Below are positions 43,297 through 54,299 of a stretch of 64,000 nt of DNA, piece after piece. Position numbers and translations under genes: made by a program. The notes under the pieces are model-generated. The model did not search any database. It was not told the origin of the DNA and was given only the letters and a program-made list of their open reading frames with translations. The DNA comes from Agrypnia vestita (taxonomy: Eukaryota > Arthropoda > Insecta > Trichoptera > Phryganeidae). Numbering within the stretch: the stretch's first letter is position 1; each line of letters begins with the position of its first letter. The stretch is from positions 1 to 64,000 of the forward strand of contig JADDOH010010020.1 in the NCBI GenBank assembly GCA_016648135.1. The letters are read 5' to 3'.

Positions 43297-43890
43297 CAGA
43301 GTTGCCAACAGCGCTTGGCCTAATATCGCCGTTTCCTATACATAAAGTAGCCTAAAGTAGCCCAAACGCCAAAATATCAATATGAATAAAATAAAATGTA
43401 ATTTTTATCAATTTATTTATAACATATTTATAATGTATTGATAAATAGGCCTAAGCCTAATATAAAAAACCGTAATGTTCGTTAAAAGAAAGTAAAGTAA
43501 GTAGATAGGTAGCATTTTAAAAACACCGGAGACGTACATTTTGCTACCAGCGTGAAAACTTACCATGTGATTGCTTGGTTGAAAGTTGTTGCAACACACC
43601 TCTTACATTCATATAGGTACGAATTCTAAGAATAGCGATCAGCATGGGTAGTTGCAGGCGATTCCTTAATTTTGTTTTAATTGTCCCCATTACGCTTAAA
43701 ATTCTTTCAATGACAGCATTACACAAAGGTAATTGTATTTTTTTTCTTAATTATTTGCGATTCGGCTGATTTAAATAACTTGTCTCTGAAGTAGCCTAGT
43801 AGGCGACCAGTCGCCTTTTAGATTTTTTCGTCGCCGATTCTCTTTCTGAGTAGCCTAAATGGCGAAAAATCGCCTACGTTGGCAACTCTG
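43297..43890 (-). mobile_element. internally deleted hAT element, perfect 8-bp target duplication
   Basis: Ends CAGAGTTGCCAAC and gttggcaactctg are exact 13-bp inverted repeats. CGCCCGAC occurs immediately outside both ends (43289-43296 and 43891-43898), the 8-bp duplication that defines hAT insertions. At 594 bp it is far shorter than an autonomous hAT. It keeps a piece of transposase on the minus strand. Confidence 0.92.
43490..43732 (-). pseudogene. hAT transposase C-terminal fragment
   Basis: Minus strand. PLCNAVIERILSVMGTIKTK followed by LRNRLQLPMLIAILRIRTYM is the C-terminal dimerisation region of a hAT transposase ('PLSNAxxERxFSxMNxIKTKxRNRLxxxxLxAILxIR'). A frame change near 43590 leads into CCNNFQPSNHMVSFHAG, matching the usual 'CCxxFxPTxxM' end. 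The N-terminal zinc finger and catalytic core are missing because of the internal deletion. Being inside a hAT with intact ends makes the assignment strong. It cannot be active by itself. Confidence 0.8.
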
Positions 43891-43947
43891 CGCCCGACGG
43901 CAAATACGAAAATCGTGTACTAGGACCTCTTAATTGAAAATATTTTA

Positions 43948-44060
43948 CAAAACAAACAAACTCAAAACAATATTATATCGTTTTACTGAAAATTTTTCAA
44001 ACAAAACATCAAAACAAACAAACTCAAAACAATATTATATCGTTTTACTGAAAATTTATC
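43948..44060 (+). repeat. 62-bp tandem duplication
   Basis: caaaacaaacaaactcaaaa and caatattatatcgttttact occur twice with an exact 62-bp period (for example cgttttactg at 43979 and 44041). The two copies are almost identical. Confidence 0.85.
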
Positions 44061-44064
44061 AGTT

Positions 44065-46195
44065 AAAATAAAAACACAAAAAAATGCCGGTTCAAAAGAT
44101 TTCACATCACTATTTCGTGAAAAAATGACAATTACCGTTGAGTAAAGAAATAGACGGAGTATCTTATTTCATTAAAAATATTGTTTGCAGGTAAAAGAAA
44201 GGACAAAAATTCAGTGTATATACAGAACAAAGTCTATATATCATATTGTTTCAAGAAAACAGATAAGAATAATGGAAAAAAACACCAGAATCAGCCCGCA
44301 AAAACAAACAAAATTTGACAGTTGTAAAAAATAAAAATGGCGACATTCAAATTCAAGTATTTTTAATACATTTAACAGTTATTTTCTGCATTTACCGTTG
44401 TCCCCGCGATATGGGATTTCTAAAATGCATTCATTATACGGATATCTTCCCTTTATTAACACTCAGGCAAAGTTTACGCAGCATTTTAAGATATATTCGT
44501 ATAAACTAGCGGGAGCGTAACCTGACGACTGGCGTAGTTGGTGTCCAACCAACGACTGATTTGAAAGAAAAATGATCTTTTAACAGACTATACGATTTAA
44601 TTAATTCAAATTTCTGTGTATGAGGTAGAAAATTTTGAATATTTTTATATTAATGACAGTGAAATTTTCTTAGTACGCATGTAAAATTTAATTAAAATAA
44701 TCAATGTTTTAATGGTTTTTTGGATGCTGCAATATAGGAGACGGAAAGTGAATTTTTATCTTTTTGTAAACGTTGTATTTAACAACCTACCCAAAAATAA
44801 TTATATATTTTCCCCCAAACTTTCTGTTTGAACTTCTTTTATTCAATTTATTAAAAAAATATACGGTCTTTACGTGGAAATATTTCGAGAAAAAGTGTAC
44901 CAAAGATAACTCTATTGCTAGAAAGATTAAATAGGGCTTCGGGATTATATTTTTTTTGTGATAATAACAAAGTATTTTTTAAACTTTTTTTAAACAAATG
45001 CTTTAATAGTAAATGGACCTTTCATAATAAAATTGATTGAATGCATGGTTAGCTGCAATATAGGCAATAAGATTCGAAAACTTTACACTAAATTGACTCT
45101 CCAGACAGCAAAAACGTGAATCATGTACTATGGCGCCTTAAATACGGTGAACTTCTTTGGAATCATATTAAAAAAATCTTTTTATTGTAAAGATAAAATT
45201 ATAAGCAGGTAGATATGCTTATTGGCAAGCTTCGGTGTTTTTATGATGTAACTACTTATGTAATTGCGCTTTTTGGTCTGTTGAAGCGTTTTTTAAAAAA
45301 AAGGCTGCATGCCATTATAGAGGCTAGCTAAAGTAGGCCATACAGAATATTAAAATAACTTAATACAGAATATAAAATAGGTTACTCTATAACACTCTTA
45401 TTCTATAATATAAATTCTCTATATATAATACAAATTCTATAATATAAATAACTATAACATAATTATATATATTTAGAGACTAAGGGTAGGGGTTTTAAAT
45501 GTGAAAAAACTTTAAGCTACATATTGCTTTGCTTTAATAAGGTAAACACTTCTTGTTTGTTTGCTCTTAAAAGATTTTTTTAAATGTGTGTAAAATGACA
45601 GTGAATTTTTTTTCAAAAGATACGTACCACCTACATGATTTTAATTTGAATAACCAAATAGCGTGATCGAAATGCTGGCCTGCTTTGGTGATGGTGATGA
45701 TAAGGTAATTTGATTGTCATACTTGTGACGCCTTCTTTTGTCTTCATCCCCTTGTGTTCGTGACTTGTTAGGCGCTTGATTGCACTGTTCACTTCCTACT
45801 AAGATCCTGTCTTTGGTGAGTTTTACCGTCCGCCCGAGCGCCCACGCATTTTGCCAGACTGCATTCCCACTAACTTTGCTCCCATCTTAACGAACAAATA
45901 TCGTTAGTTTCTCTTTGCAAATTTCGCGGAAAATGGCTCATGCTTTATTGTTATTCTTGTTCGGTGTAATTTAAGATTAAGTATGGTTGTAAATTATTTA
46001 AGTCATACCTACTTTTCGTATAAATAATATAGATTAGGTAAGACTATGCTTTAGAAATTTTATAAGGTTATCACAGTTTATGCCATTCTCTGTAGAAATC
46101 ATTTAAGTAGGAACAACATCAATAACCCTGTAATGAATAATTACATTTTCATTTTTTTTCCTTATGTCCTAAGCTTGAAAGAATCACAGAGATAC
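44065..46195. other. AT-rich stretch without recognisable genes
   Basis: No repeat family or coding motif recognised. 45700-45900 is slightly GC-richer. Confidence 0.35.
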
Positions 46196-46198
46196 ATT

Positions 46199-46280
46199 GT
46201 ATCTTCACCAGGATTCGAACTCGGAACCGCCGGAATGAGAAGCCCAGTGTCATGCCAACTGGGCTGCGACGGCCGCCAAA
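46199..46280 (-). repeat. tRNA-derived SINE-like fragment, copy 2
   Basis: Same order as 34136-34219: GGCGGCCGTCGCAGCCCAG, TTGGCATGACACTGGGCTTC, then GGTTCCGAGTTCGAATCC. The T-arm has lost one pair relative to copy 1. The ORF running through here (46133-46525) is a by-product. Confidence 0.65.
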
Positions 46281-46284
46281 TTAT

Positions 46285-48990
46285 AATACGTGTTAAGATA
46301 AGAATACCTTTGCGTAAATTTACGTTTAACCTGTTTACAGATTTTGAGTCAAATAACTTCCGCGCCCTTTTTACCTCTCAACGAATGATGTTCAATATAA
46401 CTAATCGATGTCTGGTCATAAAACCATTCGAAACAATTATGTCGCGATGTTTGAAAGACAGATTATATTTATTAAATTTACTTTGTTCATCTAATAGAAT
46501 AAGATTAAAATTTTCTTTACGGTAATACAGAATTTCTCACTGCAACGCGAATAGAAACGTAAAATACTGGTAAAATATTTCTTTCGTGTCGCAGAATACC
46601 CTTTTTAGTAGGAATATTTACTTTTCGTCTACTGCAATCACCACAAAGTCGCGCTCATGACTCGACTAACGAATGGACCCCGCATTATTTATCCTACTCG
46701 AAGAATTGTACAAATCCTGTATATGGCCGTCACATTATGATAAATTTTTGCTTCTGTCGGATTTTGTAAATGTGTTTTTTTTTAACACAAGATCTTCAAT
46801 ATTTTAAAAAATTACGTCAGAACTTCACGTTTTTATCGCATTCGTTTGACGTAGTGAGTAATATTCTCCGAGTCTTTTGAATATTTTAACTGTAACGCTT
46901 TTACCATATTCTACTTGTGATATACACACGTTGTGTATCTATCTTGCTACGCTCGCGTTCTAAGTTCAGGGGCACATTCCCGTCAGCCGTAATATATTAT
47001 TTCGTAATGAAATTTTTGGCTCATTTACATTTTACCAGCAAATGTAAAAATAAACCGTAAAAAAGTATAAAACGATTGATTGTGTCACGCCAATACCGGT
47101 TCAAAACGTGGATAAATTTTTATTTTATCTCGACTTGACGAGGGTTGATTCATCCGACGGGTAGTATTACTCGTAGGGTACAGTAGTTCGTCAAATATGG
47201 GACCAATATGTTAACATTAAATTTTCCCATTTAAACGGAAAGATGTTGGCATTAACTTAAAGAAAAATACGAATACACACCGACAAAATTGAGATGTTTT
47301 ATCTGCAGCGGTGAATGCTGCATTGTGGTATTCGCTCAGTAATTTTACAGTCTTGTGCGAGAATTAAGTCGGTTATTTCTTTGTCCTGAGGGATTTTTTA
47401 TTTGATTATATTACCCAACTAAAAAGAACTCGTCAATTCCTTTATTTTCATTTTTCGTCACCAATGAAATATTAATTTGAATGTCATTTTTATACTTCTT
47501 CAAATTTTAGGAACTCACTTTGTGGTGATTTAATAAAATTATTCGTGCTATAAACGAATTCTTTAGATTTTTTATTTATATACTGTTTTATTTTTAAAAA
47601 GTCATCCTTGGGGATAAACCATGAATTTAACAAATTCTATTTTTTTGACAAAATCGATATCAATCTTTTCTGTGGGTGTAATGCACTAATGCATTAATAT
47701 TTTTTAAATTAATATTGCAATTTACCACATCGAGAATTTATCGTAGAGGGATTCTTAAATAATTTAAACTCGCGTTAATACTATCATCATGATATCGTTC
47801 AAGTTCTTGTTTCGAAAATGTGGTTTTAAACTAACCATTTTTAAAAGTTTTGTTTTTAGTTTTCCAGAGTAAGTCTCGCGTCTTGAACAATTTTTCTTGT
47901 CTTAGCTAGGAAACGTTATTTTTGTCTAGGGGCCGTTATTAAAACAAATGTCTTAAATGTTTCATTGCCCTTCAAGTATAACCTTTTTGTGCCCTTTTTA
48001 TATTTTTAATACCGAATAGAACATTTTTAGTTTCCATTAGAAATTATAGGATAAGAGAATTTTAAAATATGTTTATGTTTAAAATGCAAAAAAGTAAGTC
48101 CTGGTTATTCGGGAAAGTTTTGTCACTAATAAACCCATTATTGGAAAAGCAGATGGAACGTCAGAAATTTCAGCATTTTAATTCATTTAGAGTATTTAAT
48201 ATCATTTCACAACCCATTTTCAAAAAAAAATCTCATGATTCACTTATGCATTCTGATTATATGCCCTTACGGTTCTAGGAATTAAGAAATGTGAAATTTT
48301 GTAATCTAAAAATTAAATTAATAAATTTAAAGTCGATTAATAACAAGTAACTTAAACTTATTTCCCATCTGTTTTTTTTTTTTCACTTTTTTTTCCACAT
48401 TTTTCCCATTTTTTCCATCTGTTTTCCCATCTGAATTTTATCTCAATTTATGTCGGCAGTTTATCTCAATATAAGATATAAACTAGTAAATCAAAAAAAA
48501 AATTGAAGACATGCTTTTGTACGTTTTATTTTCGTACATTCGTTTTTTTTTATCATCTTTTTTTATTTTTTCAATTTTTTTTCATCAATTTTTTTTTATT
48601 TCAATCAATTTTATTTCAATCAATCAATTTTTTAACATCACCAGTATCCAAATATAAAAAATGCGGTTTTAAATTTTAAAACAAATTTTCGAACGGCATG
48701 ATCTAAAGCTGTTTCTACGGCTCTTGCTTGTGAGTGACGTGATTTTTAATTTCAACCGAAATAATGACCAAATCATATCGAAAATTTAATAGTATTATAT
48801 AGTCATCCACTTTCCGCAAATGTTGAAAGTTTCGGATATCTAGCTAGTCGGGAAGTTGGTGAAAAATCAATTACAAGATTCCACCAAGCTAACAGACAAC
48901 GAGAGTTAAATAAAAACATGTAAATAATCCATGAAGCTCCCTCGAAAAATTGAAAGTAACGCCAAACTTGACACGCATAAACACATACAA
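46285..48990. other. AT-rich stretch with T-rich low-complexity DNA
   Basis: 48360-48640 is strongly T-rich on the plus strand, with cccatct and tcaatcaatt words. No gene recognised; the ORF at 48069-48278 has no domain. Confidence 0.4.
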
Positions 48991-48994
48991 GTGT

Positions 48995-49205
48995 AGAGTA
49001 ATTTGTCTCGCATAATGTTTAAAATAAAGAATATGTAATATTGTTCTGAAATAAAAGATATTGTGCAACTACTCTTTTCTGATTTGCTCGATGGTTGAGT
49101 TATTATATTTAGAGTAATTTGTCACGCATAATGTTGAAAACAAAAATAAAAATGTAATATTTTTCTGAAATAGAAGATATTGTCCAACTAATTTTTTTGG
49201 CAATT
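48995..49205 (+). repeat. 116-bp tandem duplication
   Basis: agagtaatttgtctcgcata, then taatattgttctgaaata and aagatattgtgcaacta at 48995-49072 recur at 49111-49190 with few changes (agagtaatttgtcacgcata). Confidence 0.75.
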
Positions 49206-49209
49206 TGAT

Positions 49210-50510
49210 AGAAATAAAAATTTGTGGCAGTTGTTAAGATTTACTACTGTTTCTAGAAAGAATACTAACTAGGTTAGAAGCGTGTTTAAAGATTTTTCAT
49301 TTTATTTATTTGTATTACATTAATTTTAAAACTGAGATTGCAATATGTAAGCCTGTCTCACTAGAAAAATCTCTGTTGCACAGGGTTACATACAAAAATG
49401 TTGTTAAAGTAATTTCCGATTAGTTTAATCAATAAGTAATTAATAATGATGATGATAACCTTTTCGAGTTTCACTTCCGTACCAAATACTTCAACATACC
49501 TAAAACAATATAGGAAGAAATTGGTTTTAACAATGGAAATATCCCAAAGGTCCTTAAGATCGATGTATATCGGTCTCAAAAAGATCGAAGATAATAATAT
49601 ATTTTTTGCTGCAAGTAAGGGGCAGCTAAATCCTGTGTGCTAGTCATTTGACCCTTTCAACCGCATAAAATTCCCTTTCAAGGATAAGACCATAAACTTC
49701 CACCGTAAGAAGGGCGTCGTTTTTGTTTCATATAACCTAATCCTTATTTATGGTACAAAAAAATCCTCGAAAGTCCACCTCTACGTTAATGGCATCCTAA
49801 TATTATTTTACATTATTTATATTTACGCTTTTGGGGTGGCTTCTAAATTTATTTGAAGTTCTCTGAAATATTCTTTAATTTCGTTTTGCACCTTTTCATA
49901 AAAATATGTTTCGAAATAATTAATATAACAATAGTGAAAAATGCTGCTTTTGGCTATAGGCTTTTACCTTTTTTCATTGCCATTTTTTTTATTCGTTGTA
50001 CACAGTTTTATAAAACGTAATATTAATAACACATAAACATACGCTTACTTTGAATGCAGTAGGGGAGAGTGTCCCTTGTTTTTATTTAAATGGAACAAAC
50101 GATTGAGGACATGGTGATATGAAATATGTACGGTGTTCATCTTAATGGCACCAGAAATAAAGGACTCCGCGGATGATCGCGCATTATCAGGTTATTCAGA
50201 TTACGGAAATTTTTGTGTGGAGTAAAAAATCTCATTATGCCCATCACGATGTATGAAAGTGGATGAGGAGACATTTATTGAGTTGTCACGACAGAAAAGT
50301 TTTGTCCCACTCTTTAATGAAACGGCATGATGGTAAGCTAGTTTAAAGTGTATAGTCATCCCTCGGTATTCGCGGTTTCGCTTATTACAATCTTTTTTAT
50401 TGTACTTCAAATTTTAAGGAATTTTTGAAAATTGTTACAAAATAAAGACGATTTTGGTAGAGATACTGCGTTATTTTCAAATATTTGCAAAATATACACA
50501 TTCCATCATG
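49210..50510. other. AT-rich stretch without recognisable genes
   Basis: No motif-bearing ORF. Overlapping short ORFs at 49361-49643 and 50201-50410 are not supported. Confidence 0.35.
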
Positions 50511-50514
50511 TATA

Positions 50515-51046
50515 CAGGGTGTAGCAGAGCTAGCAGCAGATACTTGGCCGGTAGATTCCTGACTATGTTATGAGTCTAAAATGTTCAAGCAACGATGACC
50601 TTAATATCAATAGTTATGGAGATATGCAATATCAAAGTTTGCATTTTTTTTCAATATTTCTGACTTACTTTTTGCAAAAAGTTGAACTATCATTACAGTA
50701 ACTTATATCGAATATGAAAAATTCATTTGCTTCAATACAACTTAAATAAAATGATAAAAACCTTGTAAAAAATGACTTTTTTTCGTTTTTGCAAGGTTTT
50801 TAACATTTTATTCGAGTTGCATTAAAGCGAATGAATTTTTCATAATCGACATAAGATACTGTATTGATAGTTCAACTTTTGGCAAAAATAAGTAAGAAAT
50901 ATTGAAAAAAAATACAAACTTTGATATTGTTTATCTCCATAACTGTGATATTAGGCCATGGTTTCTTGAACATTTTAGACTCATAACATAGGAATCTACC
51001 TGCCAAGTTTCAAATCAAATCAAGCTGCTAGCTCTGATACACCCTG
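50515..51046. mobile_element. 532-bp foldback element with TA target duplication
   Basis: Ends CAGGGTGTAGCAGAGCTAGC and, inverted, gctagctctgatacaccctg. The two halves stay complementary almost to the centre (for example ttatgagtctaaaatgttca/tgaacattttagactcataa and aaaccttg/caaggttt), so the whole element can fold into one long hairpin. TA lies at both ends (50513-50514, 51047-51048). No ORF. Superfamily uncertain. Confidence 0.85.
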
Positions 51047-51049
51047 TAC

Positions 51050-51815
51050 TCGTGCATGTTGAAGCATGATTCGTTACCGGCATCATCTTTAGTTCTGCCC
51101 ACCAGTAGATCAATGGAATGGAATTAAAGGAAGTTACGTATTGTTTCGAGTCTACTCTCGACCCTTTCATGTTTCCCGCGCCACAACTCATTCAATCTTA
51201 GTGCGGAAATGTTCCAACTTGGTTTGATCGCGAGACAAAGTGTTAACAATTTTGTACATATTCACTCGATCAGAAGTATAAAAATACGAGTTGTGAAGCT
51301 CAGTAACATTGATAGCGGAACTCGACGGTACGACAAACTGGCCATTTTTTAATTAGTACATGATCCCACTCTGACCTACGGCTATCAACTATGACTGATT
51401 TGAAACAACTAACTAGCCTAACAACTCGTTATTTTCTATGCTTTATTTATTTGTATTTTTACTCACTTTCTTTTAACTCGTAGCGTCTGCTTGTCTGACG
51501 AAAAAACTTTGGATTGATTTTTAACCCTTTTCCCGTGATCCAATCGAGCTGAAACTTTGCAACTTTGCAGGCAGACTCGCGGTGACGATAAAAATGATCT
51601 AACAAATTTTCGTTTAAATTTTTTTAATTATTATAGTATAATTTTGGATTTTTCGAAATTTACGTACAAATAAGATGGAGCCCGACGCGTAGAGAAGGTG
51701 CAAATCCTGTTTCACCTAGTCTGACTCGAGCCATGGGTCCGATCAGTCGGCTATATGTTGATAGAATATCAAATTGGAAACAAAACAAAAGAGAAAGGGA
51801 GTATAATAAAAACTT
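51050..51815. other. unassigned stretch
   Basis: No repeat family or coding motif recognised. Confidence 0.35.
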
Positions 51816-51820
51816 GGTTT

Positions 51821-52147
51821 TTATGGGTTAGTTTTTTTAATCTTTATTTCGTAAGGAAAAATATACTTGTGTAAACAGGAGATGTTACTGCTCCCTTGTA
51901 CGTCCAACATGTCGTAATTTGTTTCGGTGTTAGCTTTCAGCTCATACAATGTCCAATTTGCATCTAAATTTACCGTTCGTCTGAACACGGTCTGCACTGC
52001 CTTCACCCACATGTTGTCGTAATGCGGATCGTGTATCTTATGAATTTCAAAAAGTTCCCGTCCGGGGAAGCAAGCCCGCCCGTAAATGTGTATATTTCCA
52101 AAGTAATATCTTACTCTTTCAGTCACATTATTCTCCGGTGTGTCGCG
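51821..52147 (-). CDS. possible terminal exon of an unidentified protein gene
   Basis: The minus-strand frame is open to a stop at 51821-51823 and reads like real protein. It opens RDTPENNVTERVRYYFGNIH, then GRACFPGRELFEIHKIHDPH, WVKAVQTVFRRTVNLDANW, LYELKANTETNYDMLDVQG, and ends with a Lys-rich tail. Composition is balanced, with Trp, Cys and acidic residues, unlike the AT-biased chance ORFs nearby. There is no convincing ATG at the start of the frame. A possible splice acceptor (pyrimidine-rich tract, then accAAG) lies at 52148-52150, so this could be the last exon of a gene whose other exons lie to the right or outside the window. AATAAA occurs within the last codons. I recognise no family, and a relic of a mobile element remains possible. 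Confidence 0.35.
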   Translation of the reverse strand, partial: RDTPENNVTERVRYYFGNIHIYGRACFPGRELFEIHKIHDPHYDNMWVKAVQTVFRRTVNLDANWTLYELKANTETNYDMLDVQGSSNISCLHKYIFPYEIKIKKTNP

Positions 52148-52204
52148 CTTGGTGAATATAAATATAATATACAGAAAACTGTCCGCATTTTTCCCAAATC
52201 CCGT

Positions 52205-52665
52205 CACGTTCTAAATGCGCCAAATTCTGCACGAATATAACGATTTAGCTTTTATATTCAATCTCCATATGAGCTACTTATACGAATCAATGTGAATCTA
52301 CACTACTTCGCTCGTGCCATATCGTTGTTTAAGGATTATGGAAAAAATGACATTTTTTCAGCCAAGTACATAAATGTATTTTTTTAAATTCGTAAGCGGA
52401 TGAAATACATTTCACGCGAATATTCTTAAATATTTTTAGACAAAGGTAAACGCTTTTATGCTATGAATATAACTACTGTTACAATTGATGTCTTTTATTT
52501 TAACATGCTTATATTATTATTATGTATTAGTTCAAAATTATTTCTGTGTGAGATATGTTAGGATATATGTTAATATGTTAATTACTAATTATTTACACTC
52601 TCATATATTTATATATATAATTTTCTTATGTCTGTTAATATTTCCAAAAAACAAATAAATAAATA
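52205..52665. other. AT-rich stretch
   Basis: No partner exon for the 51.8-kb ORF could be recognised here. Confidence 0.3.
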
Positions 52666-52671
52666 AAAGAT

Positions 52672-52800
52672 GTACTTGAATCTTTTTAACTGCAATCTAA
52701 ATTTACACATATCCATTGTATGCACTTGAATTCTTTAACAGCAATTTAAATTTACACAATTCTAATATTTGTACTTGTACCTTTTTACTGTATACCTGTC
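52672..52800 (+). repeat. about 50-bp tandem repeat, three diverged units
   Basis: gtacttgaatctttttaact, gcacttgaattctttaacag and gtacttgtacctttttactg begin at 52672, 52722 and 52771. The first two are followed by aatttacaca. Confidence 0.7.
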
Positions 52801-52839
52801 TTGTTATTTTTTTAAATTAATATTTTGTATATTTATTTA

Positions 52840-52878
52840 TATAAAAGCCCATAAGGGCGTTAAATAAATAAATTTAAA
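52840..52878 (+). repeat. retroposon-like 3' tail
   Basis: ataaaagcccataagggcgt, with a GCCC/GGGC mini-hairpin, followed by taaataaataaat. This is a common style of LINE/SINE end. No body of the element is recognised upstream other than the tandem units. Confidence 0.4.
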
Positions 52879-52879
52879 A

Positions 52880-53415
52880 AATAGATAAATATAATAGCGA
52901 CCACCCACCTATCTTGATGGCCAAAACAACAAATATGCGCTATTTGGCGCGAATGTAGGTATGTATCACTAGCAAAAATGTTACTATGCGTGTGACGAAA
53001 ATATAGGGCGACCTTTAAAGTATATACAAACTGTAGAGACCATATTATTTCGAAACTTGTAAGGATTTTGTCGAAAGAGGCGTGGTCATTCGTTGAGACT
53101 GGACAATTCGTTTCTAATACGCGTTTATAATTACTTGATAAAACAGGGCTACCACCACAAATGTACGATTCTCGGTGTCTGACAATAAAACCACATATGT
53201 AAATTATACAACTCTCCACATACTGACTGATTGTTTATACTCTAAGGGGCGACCTCTTTAAATTTGATTATCTAACGAAGAGTGCATCTTAGATAACTGA
53301 TTTTAAAAGAAATTATTTTTAAACATTTTATCAAAAGCATATTAATTTTAAAATCTCCTTCTGTGTATAGTTTTCTGGGATATTCTGCCGTGTATGTGTG
53401 ACCTCTCTGGCCAAC
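52880..53415. other. unassigned stretch
   Basis: The minus-strand ORF at 52860-53219 begins inside the retroposon-like tail and has no domain; not called. Confidence 0.35.
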
Positions 53416-53417
53416 GA

Positions 53418-53476
53418 TTCGGATCCCATTGCAGGGTCCATCATCAGGGCTGATGGACCCTGCAATGGGATCCGAA
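53418..53476. repeat. perfect 26-bp inverted repeat (hairpin), 7-nt loop
   Basis: Left arm 53418-53443 (ttcggatcccattgcagggt...) and right arm 53451-53476 are exact inverted copies around tcagggc. An RNA would form a perfect 59-nt stem-loop. The arms are GC-richer than the flanks. No second copy is present in the window. Confidence 0.92.
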
Positions 53477-53479
53477 ACG

Positions 53480-54145
53480 AAAAGAAGATTCTGAACGGCC
53501 GTGAAAACCTAAGGACATTTTTAAAATCTCCTGTCTGGTATGAAAATCGCGTGGTTTGTTTCACCTACATTTTAACTTTATGTTTTTGATTAATCAATGA
53601 ATAACACAAAGCTTATTGAGTTAAATTGTTACACAGATTGAAAATCCCCTCACGCATCTCTAGAAAATCAAAAACAAGTAGAATCAAAATTAATTGTTTT
53701 ATTTTAACATATTGCTACTAAAAAGATATGCTCTGATAAAAGCTATCGTAAATTTAACGAAAGCAGGTAGTTTGATTGGTGAATCGTTAAAATCTATGCC
53801 GTTTTCTGAACTATTACACTAACTACAGATCAAACAACCGGTTCTTAGGAAAAATATAGTTTTATCGTTCCTAATGAAAAGACAACCTGCGGAACGTATT
53901 GTAATTCAGTACCGCAGTATGCAAAGGAACTTTCATAATACAATTTATACAGTCCGCCAGCGGTTGACTTCATACCACGTATTTATCATAAAAAGGGGTC
54001 AGATGTAATATTTTTTACATTAAAATTAAAGAGTTATAAAAAACTGTACAATGTCGACGAACTGTATCGTGCGAATTGTAAAATTATTAAAATTGTCAAT
54101 CTATGATTTTCAGTTGATTTAAAGGTTGGGAAAAAAACTAGTTAA
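53480..54145. other. unassigned stretch, possible MITE end
   Basis: 53738-53850 contains gatcaaacaaccggttctta and a gattggtgaatcgtt block, reminiscent of the MITE at 24389-24532 but too diverged to claim. Confidence 0.3.
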
Positions 54146-54148
54146 CTA

Positions 54149-54295
54149 ACCATCACGCCGTTTCCCCGCAGGGGTAGGCAGAGAGGATTGAACGCCATAC
54201 TCTCCTATCCTGGCACACCACTTTTGCTTCGGCCACATTCTAACATCTTCTCATACAAGGTCTTCGGTTGTTGCGGCTTTTAACCGGGCCATCCT
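54149..54295 (-). pseudogene. LINE 3' end (copy D), minus strand
   Basis: Plus-strand accatcacgccgtttccccg, ggggtaggcagagagga, gaacgccatactctcctatc and cggcttttaaccgggccatc align with copy A from its 3' end inward. It is only about 147 bp long and ends before the RGRPRKTW region, so it is a strongly 5'-truncated copy. In-frame changes (for example cacaccact for catacaact) remove the original reading. Confidence 0.7.
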
Positions 54296-54299
54296 CAAA

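Noticed and set aside
46133..46525. 130-codon plus-strand ORF
   Set aside because: Its middle is the translation of the reverse strand of a tRNA-like SINE head (SPGFELGTAGMR), and the remainder has no domain.
52860..53219. 119-codon minus-strand ORF
   Set aside because: It ends inside a retroposon-like tail on the plus strand and has no motif; AT-biased composition explains its hydrophobic residues.
53738..53850. Second copy of the 24.39-kb MITE
   Set aside because: Only scattered similarity (accggttgttt, accaatca); no matching pair of ends or duplication.
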